This document shows positions 1 through 8,946 of a stretch of DNA of 64,000 bases, one piece after another (position 1 is the stretch's first letter; each line of letters begins with the position of its first letter). The stretch spans positions 62,001 through 126,000 of the forward strand of contig DATLCF010000001.1 in the NCBI GenBank assembly GCA_035526505.1. Direction: 5' to 3'. Source of the DNA: DATLCF01 sp035526505 (GTDB lineage: Bacteria > Patescibacteriota > Saccharimonadia > Saccharimonadales > UBA4665). The position numbers and the translations under genes were made by a program. The notes below the pieces were generated by a model that was not told the origin of the DNA, did not search any database, and saw only the letters and a list, made by a program, of their open reading frames with translations.

Positions 1-213
1 CACTGCTTCGCCGGGCAGTTCAACCGTATAGAACACATATACCGCGTGTTCGTTTTTGTTGATTGGGTAAGCCAGCTTGCGCTTGCCCCAGTTGTCGGTG
101 TTTACGACCTTACCTTTGTTGTCAGTAAAGATCTTTTCTACCTTGGCGGTTGCTTTATCCAGATCTATTTCCAGGTCGGGATGATACAACACAGCCACTT
201 CGTATTGATTCAT
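1..213 (-). CDS. rpsF: 30S ribosomal protein bS6, partial
   Basis: The first 71 codons of ribosomal protein S6 are present; the 3' end lies beyond the left edge of the window. The N-terminus MNQYEVAVLYHPDL and the segment NWGKRKLAYPINK are typical of S6, a small-subunit protein at the S6/S18 platform of the 30S ribosome. The start is set by the Shine-Dalgarno sequence AAAGGAG seven bases upstream of the ATG. In many bacteria rpsF heads an rpsF-ssb-rpsR operon, whose next genes would lie off the window. It is transcribed divergently from the PfkB kinase gene. Confidence 0.93.
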   Translation of the reverse strand, partial: MNQYEVAVLYHPDLEIDLDKATAKVEKIFTDNKGKVVNTDNWGKRKLAYPINKNEHAVYVFYTVELPGEAV

Positions 214-276
214 CAATACTCCTTTCGTGGGTCTTAGGCCCAGCCGCATAAGAAGCGCTGAGCTAAAGTGAGTTAA

Positions 277-309
277 TAACAGGGGTAATTATACTACAAT
301 CCCCTGTTA
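277..309. promoter_or_regulatory. Dyad flanking the divergent rpsF/PfkB promoter
   Basis: TAACAGGGG (277-285) and CCCCTGTTA (301-309) form a perfect 9-bp inverted repeat with a 15-base spacer. The rpsF -10 box lies inside the spacer and the right arm lies between its -35 and -10. The layout suits a repressor operator; an RNA hairpin is the alternative. No cognate regulator can be named. Confidence 0.45.
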
Positions 310-316
310 GGCACAA
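288..316 (-). promoter_or_regulatory. Promoter of rpsF
   Basis: On the minus strand a -35 TTGTGC (316-311) and a -10 TATAAT (293-288) are separated by exactly 17 bases. This predicts a leader of roughly 70 bases before the rpsF Shine-Dalgarno sequence. The opposite strand carries TATACT (290-295) and TACAAT (295-300), possible -10 boxes for the divergent kinase gene. Confidence 0.6.
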
Positions 317-354
317 CCCTTGTGCGGGCAGGCTCTGGCTGGTACCATACCCGG

Positions 355-1314
355 GTGACCAAAACTCCGCCTATTGTGGTTTCCGGGTCTATTGCCATTG
401 ACCGGATAATGAACTTTTCGGGCCGCTACAGCGACCACATTCGCCCGGAAAAGCTGGACAGCCTGTCGATCTCCATCTTTCTCGATCAGCTTAAGGACAC
501 CTACGGCGGTGTGGGCGCCAACATTGCCTATTCCCTTGCCCTGCTGGGCGAAGAGCCGATTTTGCTGGGGTCGGTTGGCAAAGACGGCCTGCTGTATATG
601 GAAAAGCTGGCCCACCAGGGTGTCGACATTGCCCACGTGTTTGAAAGCGAGCTGCCCACTGCCACCTTTAACGTAATAACCGACAGCGACCAAAATCAAG
701 TAGGCGGTTTTTACCCGGGCGCTATGTTTGACAGCGATGCCCTAGGCCTGGCGCCCTGGAAAGGCCAGGACCCCATTGTGGTGGTATCGCCCCACGACCC
801 CAAAGCCATGAGGCGCCAAGTAGCCGAATGCAAAAAATGGGGTTTGCGCCTGTGCTACGACATTGGCCAGCAAGTAAGTAATTTGCCAGGGCCTGAAATG
901 GCCGCAGGCATAGCTGCAGCCGAAATACTTATTTTAAACGACTACGAACTAACGGTGTTGAGCGAAAAGACTGGCATTACCATTGCCGACATTAAAAAGC
1001 GGGTGCCCATAGTTATTACCACGCTGGGCAAAGACGGTTCGATTATCGAGGGTGCGTCGGTGCCTAAACCCATTAAAGTGGGCGTGGCCAAGCCCAAACA
1101 AGTAGCTGACCCCACAGGCGCAGGCGATGCTTTCCGTTCCGGTTTTTTGTATGGCTTTGCCCGCGGCTGGGCGCTAAAAGCCTGTGCCCAGCTGGGCGCC
1201 GTGTGCGGTACCTATGCGATCGAGGAAGCCGGCACTCAAAGTCATTTCTTTACCCCGCAGGATATTGCAACACGCTTTAAAGAGAATTTTGGTGAAGCAC
1301 TGCCCCATGCCTAA
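355..1314 (+). CDS. PfkB-family kinase, probably adenosine kinase
   Basis: A sugar kinase of the ribokinase/PfkB fold, about 319 residues. The N-terminal substrate signature (GGVGANIAYSLALLG, about residues 51-65) and the C-terminal catalytic signature DPTGAGDAF (about 252-260, catalytic Asp in GAGD) are both present. The start VVSGSIAIDRI and the tail THFF-like region resemble bacterial/archaeal adenosine kinases. The next gene on the strand is ahcY, whose product releases adenosine, so phosphorylating that adenosine to AMP is the likely role. I chose the GTG at 355 because the fold begins right after it; a GTG at 322 would add 11 residues. Neither start has a clear Shine-Dalgarno sequence. 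The exact substrate is inferred. Confidence 0.85.
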   Translation: MTKTPPIVVSGSIAIDRIMNFSGRYSDHIRPEKLDSLSISIFLDQLKDTYGGVGANIAYSLALLGEEPILLGSVGKDGLLYMEKLAHQGVDIAHVFESELPTATFNVITDSDQNQVGGFYPGAMFDSDALGLAPWKGQDPIVVVSPHDPKAMRRQVAECKKWGLRLCYDIGQQVSNLPGPEMAAGIAAAEILILNDYELTVLSEKTGITIADIKKRVPIVITTLGKDGSIIEGASVPKPIKVGVAKPKQVADPTGAGDAFRSGFLYGFARGWALKACAQLGAVCGTYAIEEAGTQSHFFTPQDIATRFKENFGEALPHA

Positions 1315-1335
1315 CCACTGGCTGGAGCGGATGGC

Positions 1336-1403
1336 ACCCATGCCCCTCCCCAGCGCAGTTCTCCCCCGAAGGGGGAGCTGTTTGAGCATGGAGGGGCATG
1401 GGT
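1336..1403. repeat. Nested inverted repeat between kinase gene and ahcY
   Basis: Outer arms ACCCATGCCCCTCC (1336-1349) and GGAGGGGCATGGGT (1390-1403) are perfectly complementary over 14 bp. They enclose a second hairpin, CTCCCCC-GAA-GGGGGAG (1361-1377). No U-tract follows, so it is not a standard intrinsic terminator. It lies about 55 bases upstream of ahcY in the same transcript direction. It may be a processing or attenuation structure, or a small extragenic palindromic element. Confidence 0.6.
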
Positions 1404-1457
1404 GACGGGGCCCGCATCATGTCAATGAGTACGAGAAATCTAAAAGGAAGGAATATC

Positions 1458-2753
1458 ATGAGCAAAACCGATTACAAAGTAGCAGACATCACCCTAGCCG
1501 CCTGGGGCCGCAAAGAAATTACCCTGGCCGAAAAGGAAATGCCAGGGCTCATGAGCCTACGCGCCGAATACCAAAGCAAAAAACCGCTGAAGGGTGCACG
1601 CATTGCCGGCAGCCTGCATATGACCATCCAAACCGCAGTTTTAATCGAAACGCTGGTAGACTTAGGCGCCGACGTGCGCTCGGCCTCGTGCAACATCTTT
1701 AGCACCCAAGACCAAGCTGCTGCCGCTATTGCCAAGGCCGGCGTGCCCGTCTTTGCCTGGAAGGGTGAAACCGAAAAAGAATATTGGGACTGTATTGAAC
1801 AAACCCTAAAATTCGCCGGTGGCAAAGGCCCTAACCTGCTGTTGGACGACGGCGGGGACCTGACCACTTGGGTGCACGAAAAACACCCGGAACTACTGGG
1901 CGAGATAAAGGGAGTAAGCGAGGAAACCACCACCGGTGTACACCACCTATACCAAATGGTACAAAAAGGTACGCTGCGCTTACCCGCCATTAACGTTAAC
2001 GACAGCGTCACCAAAAGCAAGTTCGACAACAAATATGGCTGCCGCGAATCGCTGGTGGACGGTATTAAGCGCGCTACCGACGTAATGCTGGCTGGCAAAG
2101 TAGCCGTGGTTGCCGGGTATGGCGACGTGGGCAAAGGCTGCGCCCAATCGCTGGATACCTACGGCTGCCGCGTATTAGTAACCGAAATTGACCCCATATG
2201 CGCGCTGCAAGCCATGATGGAAGGCTACGAAGTTGTGACCATGGAACAAGCCGTTAAAGAAGGTGACATTTTTGTTACCACCACCGGCTGCCGCGATATT
2301 ATTACCCTGGACCATATGAAGAATATGAAAGACACAGCCATTGTGTGTAACATTGGCCACTTTGATATTGAAATTCAGGTGGATGCGCTTAACAAATCCC
2401 CTGGCATTAAAAAAGAAGAAGTCAAACCGCAGGTAGACCTATACACCTTCCCCGACAGCCACCGCATTATTTTGCTGGCCGAAGGCCGCTTGGTAAACCT
2501 GGGCTGCGCCACCGGCCACCCGTCGTTTGTGATGAGCAACAGCTTTAGCAACCAGGTGCTGGCGCAGTTGGAATTGTGGACCAAAACCTACGAAGTTGGT
2601 GTATATACTCTGCCCAAAGAACTGGACGAAAAAGTTGCCCGTCTGCACGTCGAAGCCCTAGGCGGCCGAGTAAGTAAACTCACCAAAGCCCAAAGCGACT
2701 ACCTGAACCTCCCGGCCGGTGGACCGTTCAAACCTGATCACTACCGATACTAG
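1458..2753 (+). CDS. ahcY: Adenosylhomocysteinase (SAH hydrolase)
   Basis: It splits S-adenosylhomocysteine into adenosine and homocysteine, relieving product inhibition of methyltransferases; cytosolic and NAD-dependent. Visible motifs are [29 protein letters not shown], the Rossmann motif [13 protein letters not shown] near residue 217, GHFD, and the family's conserved C-terminal end KPDHYRY. At 431 residues it is the short form, without the insert seen in longer homologues. The start is supported by AAGGAAGG about eight bases upstream; a longer frame to 1398 lacks this support. It follows the adenosine-kinase-like gene, forming a two-step recycling route. Its 3' end overlaps the convergent gene by 26 bases. 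Confidence 0.97.
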   Translation: MSKTDYKVADITLAAWGRKEITLAEKEMPGLMSLRAEYQSKKPLKGARIAGSLHMTIQTAVLIETLVDLGADVRSASCNIFSTQDQAAAAIAKAGVPVFAWKGETEKEYWDCIEQTLKFAGGKGPNLLLDDGGDLTTWVHEKHPELLGEIKGVSEETTTGVHHLYQMVQKGTLRLPAINVNDSVTKSKFDNKYGCRESLVDGIKRATDVMLAGKVAVVAGYGDVGKGCAQSLDTYGCRVLVTEIDPICALQAMMEGYEVVTMEQAVKEGDIFVTTTGCRDIITLDHMKNMKDTAIVCNIGHFDIEIQVDALNKSPGIKKEEVKPQVDLYTFPDSHRIILLAEGRLVNLGCATGHPSFVMSNSFSNQVLAQLELWTKTYEVGVYTLPKELDEKVARLHVEALGGRVSKLTKAQSDYLNLPAGGPFKPDHYRY

Positions 2754-3483
2754 CGTAATTGACACTGTTACCGTAATAGGGGTAGGGGGTAGTTGCTTCT
2801 GCCAAAGCTGTATATCCAGGGCTGGCTGTAACCGCAAATCGTCTTTTGAGAGTAAAGCTACGAGCTATGGCATTCGCGTCCACGCCTTCTGGCGGCTGTG
2901 GTTCAATAAGGGCATTGCCCAGGGCCTGCAGCAGTGTATATCTATCCATTTCACTTACCGGCACTTCAATTTTTTGCCCTTTTTTATAGCCTTCTCCGGT
3001 GACAACAAGGCGATGGTCGGTGGCCGAAGACAGTAAAAAGTTGTACGCTCGCGTTTCCCCACTCGGAGCCTTAAACGAGGCACGCGCCCTATAAATTTTA
3101 GGCTCCTGGTCGCACCATCCCACCCCCACCTGTACTACCGGACGAAGATTATCGTTAAGGACATCCAGGTATTCAGTATAGCGATCTTCCGGACCAACGT
3201 GTGCACTAGAAAGTATCGTACGATCTTCGTATGTGCGCAGTGCCCCAATTAACAGGCCGGCGTAATACAGCTCGGGATTGTCCAGTGCTGCTTCGGCATG
3301 CTCCACCCCAAGCCTTTCCAGTACATATGCACGAGCAGACTTGAGCCGATCCTGTGTATCGGCGGTTGCCATCCCCTGTAGCTCGGCTTCGTCCGGCCTA
3401 AAAGAAGCTGCCACTACTTCGGAAGTTAATGTAACCCCCATGTTTTGGTTACCACTAGCTACATATTCTGGAGCAATAGTCAT
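2728..3483 (-). CDS. Hypothetical protein, 251 aa
   Basis: Not recognised. The soluble-looking protein of 251 residues has no clear membrane segment or signal peptide. The middle part ([19 protein letters not shown], then a basic strand-rich stretch) suggests an alpha/beta domain, and the C-terminus is Tyr/Ser/Asn-rich. The frame is long and uninterrupted, and an open antisense frame of this length at the ahcY 3' end is unlikely by chance. No Shine-Dalgarno sequence is seen before the ATG. A 150-base gap separates it from ftsK. Function unknown. Confidence 0.7.
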   Translation of the reverse strand: MTIAPEYVASGNQNMGVTLTSEVVAASFRPDEAELQGMATADTQDRLKSARAYVLERLGVEHAEAALDNPELYYAGLLIGALRTYEDRTILSSAHVGPEDRYTEYLDVLNDNLRPVVQVGVGWCDQEPKIYRARASFKAPSGETRAYNFLLSSATDHRLVVTGEGYKKGQKIEVPVSEMDRYTLLQALGNALIEPQPPEGVDANAIARSFTLKRRFAVTASPGYTALAEATTPYPYYGNSVNYASIGSDQV

Positions 3484-3633
3484 AATACCGCCAGTTGTTC
3501 GTTACCTTTATAAAAAGCCGCTATTCACTTCCAACAAAAAGATCGATATAGAAAGAGAATAATTGCTTACCTACTATTATACACCTGTGTGCAAGCTTTT
3601 TGCGTTTTTACAACATAAGGTGTGCAAATACAA

Positions 3634-5817
3634 TTACCGCTGAATACCGTCAACAGAAGGCGCAGCCGCCTCGGGCGGTGCGGCAGCCGAACCGCCAAAG
3701 ACTTCGTCCAGGCTGCTAACCAGCACTTCGCGGGGGCGGGCGCCGTCGGCAGGGCCAACTATGCCCTGCTCTTCCATAGTTTCGATTAAACGGGCAGCAC
3801 GGCCGTAGCCGATGCGCAAGCGGCGTTGCAGCAGGCTGGTGCTGGCCTTGCGGCCTTCTATTACACAACGCACGGCGTCTTTCAGCATATCGTCGTCGGC
3901 ATCCATACCGCCCCCCATATCGGCTACTACCCCGCCCTTGCCGTTCAGCTGCACGGGCTGGCTAATGATTTCGTCGTCGTACTGCGGCGGGCGCTGCATA
4001 CGAATAAAATCGGTTACCTTGTTGGTTTCGGTGTCGGTTATAAGCGCACCCTGGACGCGCTTGGGTTTGGGCATGTCGGCTGTTAGCAGCAGCATATCGC
4101 CCTGCCCCAATAGCTTTTCGGCACCCATTTGGTCGATAATGGTGCGGCTGTCTACCTGGCTGGCAGTGGTAAATGCTATACGGGCTGGCACGTTGGCCTT
4201 AATAAGGCCGGTAATCACATCTACACTTGGCCGCTGCGTGGCCAGCACCAGGTGGATGCCCACTGCCCGGGCTTTTTGGGCAATACGCACAATAAGCGCT
4301 TCGACATCGCGGGCGGCCATCATCATAAGGTCGGCCAGCTCGTCGATAACAATCACAATATAGGGCATGCCCTCTTCTTTTTTGACCAGGTTATATTCGG
4401 CAATATTGCGCTTGCTGACGTCGGCCAGGGCTTTGTAGCGGCGCTCCATTTCGGCCACCGCCCATTTAAGCGCGCTAATGCACTTTTCGGGCTCGGTAAT
4501 AACCGGTGTGAGCAAGTGCGGGATGTCGTCGTAAGGTTTGAGTTCAACCTGCTTGGGGTCAACCAAAATCAGTTTAAGGTCGGATGGGCTATTGCGGTAC
4601 AGCAGGCTGGTTAAAATAGTGTTTATCATCACCGATTTACCGGAACCGGTTTGCCCGGCTACCAACAAGTGCGGCATTTTGTCTAGGTCGGCCACCACGG
4701 ATTTGCCGGAAATATCCTTACCAATGGCAAACCCTAAGGGCCCTTTAATACCCGCCCACTCTGCAGCCTGGAAAATGGAGCTTAGGCGTACGGTAGCCGA
4801 CTTAACATTGGGCACTTCGATACCCACTGCCCGCTTGCCCGGAATGGGTGCTTCCATACGGATAGAATGCGCGGCCAGGTCCAGTGCCAGGTTGTTTTCC
4901 AGCGCGGTAATTTTGGTAAGCTTAACACCTGTGGGCGGTTTGAGGGTGTACTGGGTAACGCGCGGACCCACATTGGCCCCCTCCATTTCGACCTCGATAT
5001 TAAAGTTTTCGAAGGTTTCCTTAATAGCCTTGGCATTGCCGTTCACGTCGCCGGCATCGGCTTTGTCCTGTTTTTGGTCTAGTAAATCCAGGCCCGGGAA
5101 TTTCCAGCTGGGGTCACTGGCAGTCGTTAGCGCGGCGTGGTCTTCGTTGCCACCCAGTTTTTGGGCTGTGTCTTTCAGACCGCTAAAGCGGGGTTTATCG
5201 TGGCCGTGTTCTACCGGCACGCCCTCGTTCAGCTTAAAGCCGCCGCTTTCGGCTTTGGACTTCAGCTGGCCCAATTCGTCTTCGGCTTCCCCGCGCTTAA
5301 ACAATGAACCCAGACCAAGCAAAGCCATGGGCGAAATGCCAAACGAAAAGAAGGCAGCCAACACGGTAAAAATTAGGAACGTCAGCGAGGCCGGAAATTT
5401 ATCGAGCGCATTTAGTACCGCACCGCCAATCAGTTCGCCCAGCTTACCGCCATGCCCGCCTATCCAACCATCTGCCGTTTTGGTAGCAACAGCGGTAAAT
5501 AGCCAGCTAGACGAAAACACCAATACGGCCAGCATGCTCAGTAAATTGCCGAGCGGTATACGGTGGTCTTCGCTTTTGAACTTATATACCCCCCAATATG
5601 CAAGGGCTATGGGCAGTAAATAAGCCGCCCAGCCAAACGTCCAGTAGCCGCCATGGAACAAGCCCTTAGGCAACGGCCCGCCGGTGCCAAACCCGCCCAG
5701 CAAAACAAATAACGCCAGTACGCACAGCAGCACGCCGCCGGTTAGCCGCCAAAATGGCGAGGGTTCGACTTCGATGTCTTTCTTTTTGGATCGTGTTTGT
5801 TTTTTTCTGTTGGCCAT
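3634..5817 (-). CDS. ftsK: DNA translocase FtsK/SpoIIIE
   Basis: A septum-anchored ATPase that pumps chromosomal DNA during division. After a basic N-terminus (MANRKKQTRSKKK) come about four membrane segments in the first 200 residues, then a linker, then the RecA-like motor. The motor shows Walker A GQTGSGKSVM (about residue 388), ILVDPKQVEL, and Walker B VIVIDELADLMM (about 490). The C-terminal winged-helix gamma domain (RRLRIGYGRAARLIETME) normally reads polar guide sequences. Length 727 residues, usual for the family. The ATG at 5817 was preferred over an upstream extension to 5916 because TATAAT ends only nine bases before it and the extension would run through the promoter. Confidence 0.96.
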   Translation of the reverse strand: MANRKKQTRSKKKDIEVEPSPFWRLTGGVLLCVLALFVLLGGFGTGGPLPKGLFHGGYWTFGWAAYLLPIALAYWGVYKFKSEDHRIPLGNLLSMLAVLVFSSSWLFTAVATKTADGWIGGHGGKLGELIGGAVLNALDKFPASLTFLIFTVLAAFFSFGISPMALLGLGSLFKRGEAEDELGQLKSKAESGGFKLNEGVPVEHGHDKPRFSGLKDTAQKLGGNEDHAALTTASDPSWKFPGLDLLDQKQDKADAGDVNGNAKAIKETFENFNIEVEMEGANVGPRVTQYTLKPPTGVKLTKITALENNLALDLAAHSIRMEAPIPGKRAVGIEVPNVKSATVRLSSIFQAAEWAGIKGPLGFAIGKDISGKSVVADLDKMPHLLVAGQTGSGKSVMINTILTSLLYRNSPSDLKLILVDPKQVELKPYDDIPHLLTPVITEPEKCISALKWAVAEMERRYKALADVSKRNIAEYNLVKKEEGMPYIVIVIDELADLMMMAARDVEALIVRIAQKARAVGIHLVLATQRPSVDVITGLIKANVPARIAFTTASQVDSRTIIDQMGAEKLLGQGDMLLLTADMPKPKRVQGALITDTETNKVTDFIRMQRPPQYDDEIISQPVQLNGKGGVVADMGGGMDADDDMLKDAVRCVIEGRKASTSLLQRRLRIGYGRAARLIETMEEQGIVGPADGARPREVLVSSLDEVFGGSAAAPPEAAAPSVDGIQR

Positions 5818-5826
5818 AACCGTTTT

Positions 5827-5855
5827 ATTATATCTTATAATGCGGTTCGTCAACA
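5827..5855 (-). promoter_or_regulatory. ftsK promoter, leaderless type
   Basis: The -10 TATAAT lies at 5832-5827 and the ATG begins at 5817, leaving nine bases. The -35 is TTGACG (5853-5848, spacer 15) or TGTTGA (5855-5850, spacer 17). Transcription would start within about two bases of the ATG, so no Shine-Dalgarno sequence fits. The -10 box overlaps the stop codon of the preceding small ORF. Confidence 0.65.
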
Positions 5856-6001
5856 GGGGGTCGCTGGCGATGCAATGTACCGAGCCGTTCTTCGCGTAAT
5901 CGTATGTGATGCGCAACTAAATGGCTGGCTGCAACCAGTTCTGGGTCGTGATACGGCTGATTGATCGCTGTATGTGGCCGGCTTTCGACAGCTGTATGCA
6001 T
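5828..6001 (-). CDS. Small hypothetical protein, 57 aa, leaderless
   Basis: A 57-residue frame beginning MHTAVESRPHTAINQPYHDP and ending DEPHYKI, rich in His, Arg and Pro, with no membrane segment. It is believed because of its promoter: TTGACG-17-TATAAT with the -10 ending six bases before the ATG, the same geometry as other leaderless genes here. It sits between rnj and ftsK on the same strand. Its last codons overlap the ftsK -10 box, so its transcription may interfere with or feed into ftsK. Function unknown. Confidence 0.55.
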   Translation of the reverse strand: MHTAVESRPHTAINQPYHDPELVAASHLVAHHIRLREERLGTLHRQRPPVDEPHYKI

Positions 6002-6007
6002 AAAAAT

Positions 6008-6036
6008 ATTATAGCAAAAATTACAACTTTCGTCAA
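6008..6036 (-). promoter_or_regulatory. Strong promoter before the 57-aa ORF
   Basis: -35 TTGACG (6036-6031), a spacer of 17, and a perfect -10 TATAAT (6013-6008), followed by six bases and an ATG. This is one of the best sigma-70 consensus matches in the window. Confidence 0.7.
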
Positions 6037-6055
6037 CCCGCTCACGCTTACCCTT

Positions 6056-8140
6056 TTAGTCGATGCGGGCGTCTTGGCTTAGCAAGCGTTCGCGCATTTC
6101 GCGGAAACGTTTTTCTTGCTCGGCGGCTATGTCTTCGCCGGATTTGCTGTGGTTTTGGTGCACAGTTTTAGCCTCGCCCTTGCTGCCAATAATGTTTACT
6201 ACGGGGATGACAATGGGGCTGCGCTGGGTTTGTTCGAACAGGTAGTGGGTGATATGGTCTTTTAGCTCAGCCTTAAAACGGTCCAGGTCGATACGCTTAA
6301 AGCGCTGCTGCACAGCCCGGCGCAGTTCGGCACGCAAACCGTTCATGAGGTCTTCGTTATCGCGCATGTATATAAAGCCGCGGCTGATAATGTCCGGGCT
6401 GGTTAGTAGGTTGCCGTTCTTTTTGTCTACCGTAAGCACCACAGCTACCAGGCCTTCTTCGGCCAACAGCACGCGGTCTTTAACCACCACATTGCTAACG
6501 ATGGCGCCGGTTTGGTCCACCAGGGTGGTGCCGTGTGGTACTTCGCCCTCGATGGTAATTTTGTCTGGCGTCAGGGCTATGACCTCACCGTTTTCAGCAT
6601 TAATACAGTTGGCGCGCGGGATGCCCTGCTCTACGGCAATCTCCACATGGCGCTGTTTAACACGGTAGGCACCATAAATAGGGATAAAGAACTTGGGGCG
6701 GGTCAGCTGGATCATGTCGGCGTATTCGTCGCGGCTGGCGTGTCCGGATACGTGCAATGGGCCTACGCCGTCCAGCTCGTGGTTGCGGTGTTCGAACACA
6801 TGCACCCCGCGGCGGGTCAGGCCGTCTACCATGGTGCCAATCAGCGCATCGTTGCCGCTTTCGGGGATGGGTGTGCTGGACAAAATAACCGTGTCTTGTT
6901 CCTTCAGTTTAATATGCTTGTGGTCGCCACTGGCCATACGTTGCAGGGCGGAACTGGGTTCGCCCTGGCTGCCGGTACATACGATAACCACATCTTGGTC
7001 TTTCATAGTGGGCACACTGGCAATGGGCACAAAGGTGCCCTTGGGCACGCGCACAAAACCGTGGCGTACAGCCATTTCCAGCGTACTAACCATGCTGCGG
7101 CCGTCCATGGCCACTTTGCGGCCGTGGTGTACGGCAGCATTAACAATCATTTGCACGCGGTTCATGTTGGTCGAAAACAGGCCCACAAAAATACGGCCTG
7201 GTGCTTGGTCGATAATATCCACAAAACTTTGTTCGATTGTGCTCTCGCTGGGGGTGCGGCCCATGCGTTCTACGGTGGTGCTCTCACTTAATAGCGCCAG
7301 CACACCCTCGTCGCCTAACTGCTTCAGGCGGTCTTGGTCGCTGCGTTCGTGGTCCAGCGGGTTGGGGTCAAACCGGAAGTCACCGGTATTAATAATGCGC
7401 CCTACCGGTGTATCCAGCACAATACAGGTGCTGCCCGGGATGGAGTGCGTAATACGCACTAATTCCACAAAAAACGGGCCAACCTTGAGCCGTTCGTGGG
7501 TATTTTCGTTCATAGTTACGGTTTGCAGCTCGAAACCGTCGGGCATTGGCAGGCCAAAGTTTTGGAAAATTTCTTCCACACGGCCAATGGTAAAGTTACT
7601 GCCGTAAATGGGCGCCGGGTATTTGGGTACAATGTGCGGCAGACCACCAATGTGGTCCAAATGGCCGTGAGTAATCAGGTAAGCACGCAGTTTGTGTTTA
7701 ATGCTTTCCAGGTAGGCCGTGTCGGCAATGCCATAATTAATACCTGGCAAGTCCACGCCCAGGTCGTTGCCGCAGTCCATGATAACGGCGTCGTCCATAT
7801 ATTCCACCAGGATCATGTTTTTGGAACCGCCGCCGTCCATGCCGCCCAGGCCAATAATTTTCAGGCGCGGCCGGTCGTCGATAACGTTGGCGCGGCGCGG
7901 TTGGTCGGGCGCCACCTGCGCTGCCGCATATTGGTTTGCGATTTTTTGGGCATCCATTTGGCTGCGCTTTTGAGCGCGCACGGCTGCCCCGCGCGAGGCG
8001 GTAGCACCCAGCACGTTCAAGCCCGGTTGGTTGCGGTTATTGCCCCCGCCCCGGCGTTGTTGCCCATTGCCGCCATTGTTATTACGCTGGGGACGTCTGG
8101 GCTGGTTAGTATTTTGGTTATTTGTAATATCTTCACTCAT
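6056..8140 (-). CDS. rnj: Ribonuclease J
   Basis: A metallo-beta-lactamase/beta-CASP nuclease of mRNA decay and rRNA maturation, with endonuclease and 5' exonuclease activity known in the family. The zinc motif HGHLDHIGG is at about residues 157-165, followed by the beta-CASP signatures and the C-terminal RNase J domain. Length 694 residues is about 100 more than usual, because of a basic Asn/Gln/Arg/Gly-rich N-terminal extension of about 85 residues that looks disordered and may bind RNA. The Shine-Dalgarno sequence GAGAGGAAA precedes the ATG. It is the last gene of the pnp-containing minus-strand operon, 27 bases after udg. Confidence 0.95.
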   Translation of the reverse strand: MSEDITNNQNTNQPRRPQRNNNGGNGQQRRGGGNNRNQPGLNVLGATASRGAAVRAQKRSQMDAQKIANQYAAAQVAPDQPRRANVIDDRPRLKIIGLGGMDGGGSKNMILVEYMDDAVIMDCGNDLGVDLPGINYGIADTAYLESIKHKLRAYLITHGHLDHIGGLPHIVPKYPAPIYGSNFTIGRVEEIFQNFGLPMPDGFELQTVTMNENTHERLKVGPFFVELVRITHSIPGSTCIVLDTPVGRIINTGDFRFDPNPLDHERSDQDRLKQLGDEGVLALLSESTTVERMGRTPSESTIEQSFVDIIDQAPGRIFVGLFSTNMNRVQMIVNAAVHHGRKVAMDGRSMVSTLEMAVRHGFVRVPKGTFVPIASVPTMKDQDVVIVCTGSQGEPSSALQRMASGDHKHIKLKEQDTVILSSTPIPESGNDALIGTMVDGLTRRGVHVFEHRNHELDGVGPLHVSGHASRDEYADMIQLTRPKFFIPIYGAYRVKQRHVEIAVEQGIPRANCINAENGEVIALTPDKITIEGEVPHGTTLVDQTGAIVSNVVVKDRVLLAEEGLVAVVLTVDKKNGNLLTSPDIISRGFIYMRDNEDLMNGLRAELRRAVQQRFKRIDLDRFKAELKDHITHYLFEQTQRSPIVIPVVNIIGSKGEAKTVHQNHSKSGEDIAAEQEKRFREMRERLLSQDARID

Positions 8141-8167
8141 GTTGTTTCCTCTCAGTCTTATGTATTG

Positions 8168-8743
8168 TTATGATTGAATTTTCTTAAGTATGTTTGGAAT
8201 GTTGCTAAAATCATCGATGATCATTTGACGCATGCCCCCGTTATAGAGCGCGGCGGCCGGATGATACAGCGGCAGATACACCGTGCCTTTATACCGCTTG
8301 GGCTGGCCATGGACTTTGCTGATCTGCAAGTCCGGCAAGAAGCAATTGGTGCTGTGGCGGCCCAGGGTTACCACCAGCTTGGGCTGAATTACTTCTAGCT
8401 GGGCTTGCAGGTAGGGCAAAAATGCCTGTTTTTCTTCTGGCAACGGATCGCGGTTATTGGGCGGACGATATTTTAAAATGCTGGTAATATACACGTTTTC
8501 ACGCGTGAGCCCAATGCCCTCCAGCATCTCGGCCAAAAACTTACCTGCGGCACCCACAAATGGGCGACCGGTAAGGTCTTCGTTTTTGCCCGGCGCTTCG
8601 CCGATAAACACAATGTCGGCATCCGGACTGCCCTCGCCGAATACCAGGTGCTTGGCCGATTTGGCCAAATCTGGACAGACATGTTTGGCAATAATGTCTG
8701 CCCTAATTTGGTCAAGCTTTTGTTGTTTTGTTTGTTGATCCAC
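8168..8743 (-). CDS. Uracil-DNA glycosylase, family 4-like
   Basis: Removes uracil from DNA to start base-excision repair. Motif A GEAPGKNED (residues 48-56), GRPFVGAAGKFL, KYRPPNNRDP (91-100) and the HPAAAL motif (161-166) identify the type 4 family. Such enzymes normally bind a 4Fe-4S cluster through four cysteines. Here only C23 remains; the expected positions hold Y92 and F108, and the N-terminal partner is absent, so the cluster is probably lost. The GTG start is preceded by CAGGA. The 5' end overlaps the preceding gene by 32 bases, and the gene is in the pnp-rnj operon. Confidence 0.93.
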   Translation of the reverse strand: MDQQTKQQKLDQIRADIIAKHVCPDLAKSAKHLVFGEGSPDADIVFIGEAPGKNEDLTGRPFVGAAGKFLAEMLEGIGLTRENVYITSILKYRPPNNRDPLPEEKQAFLPYLQAQLEVIQPKLVVTLGRHSTNCFLPDLQISKVHGQPKRYKGTVYLPLYHPAAALYNGGMRQMIIDDFSNIPNILKKIQS

Positions 8744-8942
8744 TTGCGAATATCCTGATCAATCTTACCGCATTTTGCAGACTACCGACGAAAAATATAA
8801 AGGTGAGCGCATACTGCCACCAGCTGCCGCTGTTAATAGCCAGCGACACAAACAGGTAGGCCACGCCCAACTCCAGAGCGCCAAAGACAAGCAGGCCGGC
8901 ACGGGTTTGGTGCCATGTATGCAGTCGTGCCAGCGTGCTCAT
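8712..8942 (-). CDS. Small two-helix membrane protein, 76 aa
   Basis: A 76-residue protein with two hydrophobic segments (GLLVFGALELGVAYLFVSLA and YALTFIFFVGSL) and a basic C-terminal tail. It is not recognised. It starts four bases after the pnp stop codon and overlaps the udg start by 32 bases, so it is translationally tied into the RNA-decay operon. A membrane anchor for a decay complex is possible but has no direct support. Confidence 0.72.
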   Translation of the reverse strand: MSTLARLHTWHQTRAGLLVFGALELGVAYLFVSLAINSGSWWQYALTFIFFVGSLQNAVRLIRIFASGSTNKTTKA

Positions 8943-8946
8943 TATG

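Noticed and set aside
4538..5623. A 361-codon plus-strand open frame opposite ftsK
   Set aside because: Its composition is Ser/Pro/Leu-rich without domain motifs, and ftsK on the other strand has all its expected motifs. It is an antisense shadow.
6512..7607. Long plus-strand frames opposite rnj
   Set aside because: Overlapping frames with no domains; RNase J motifs on the minus strand account for the region.
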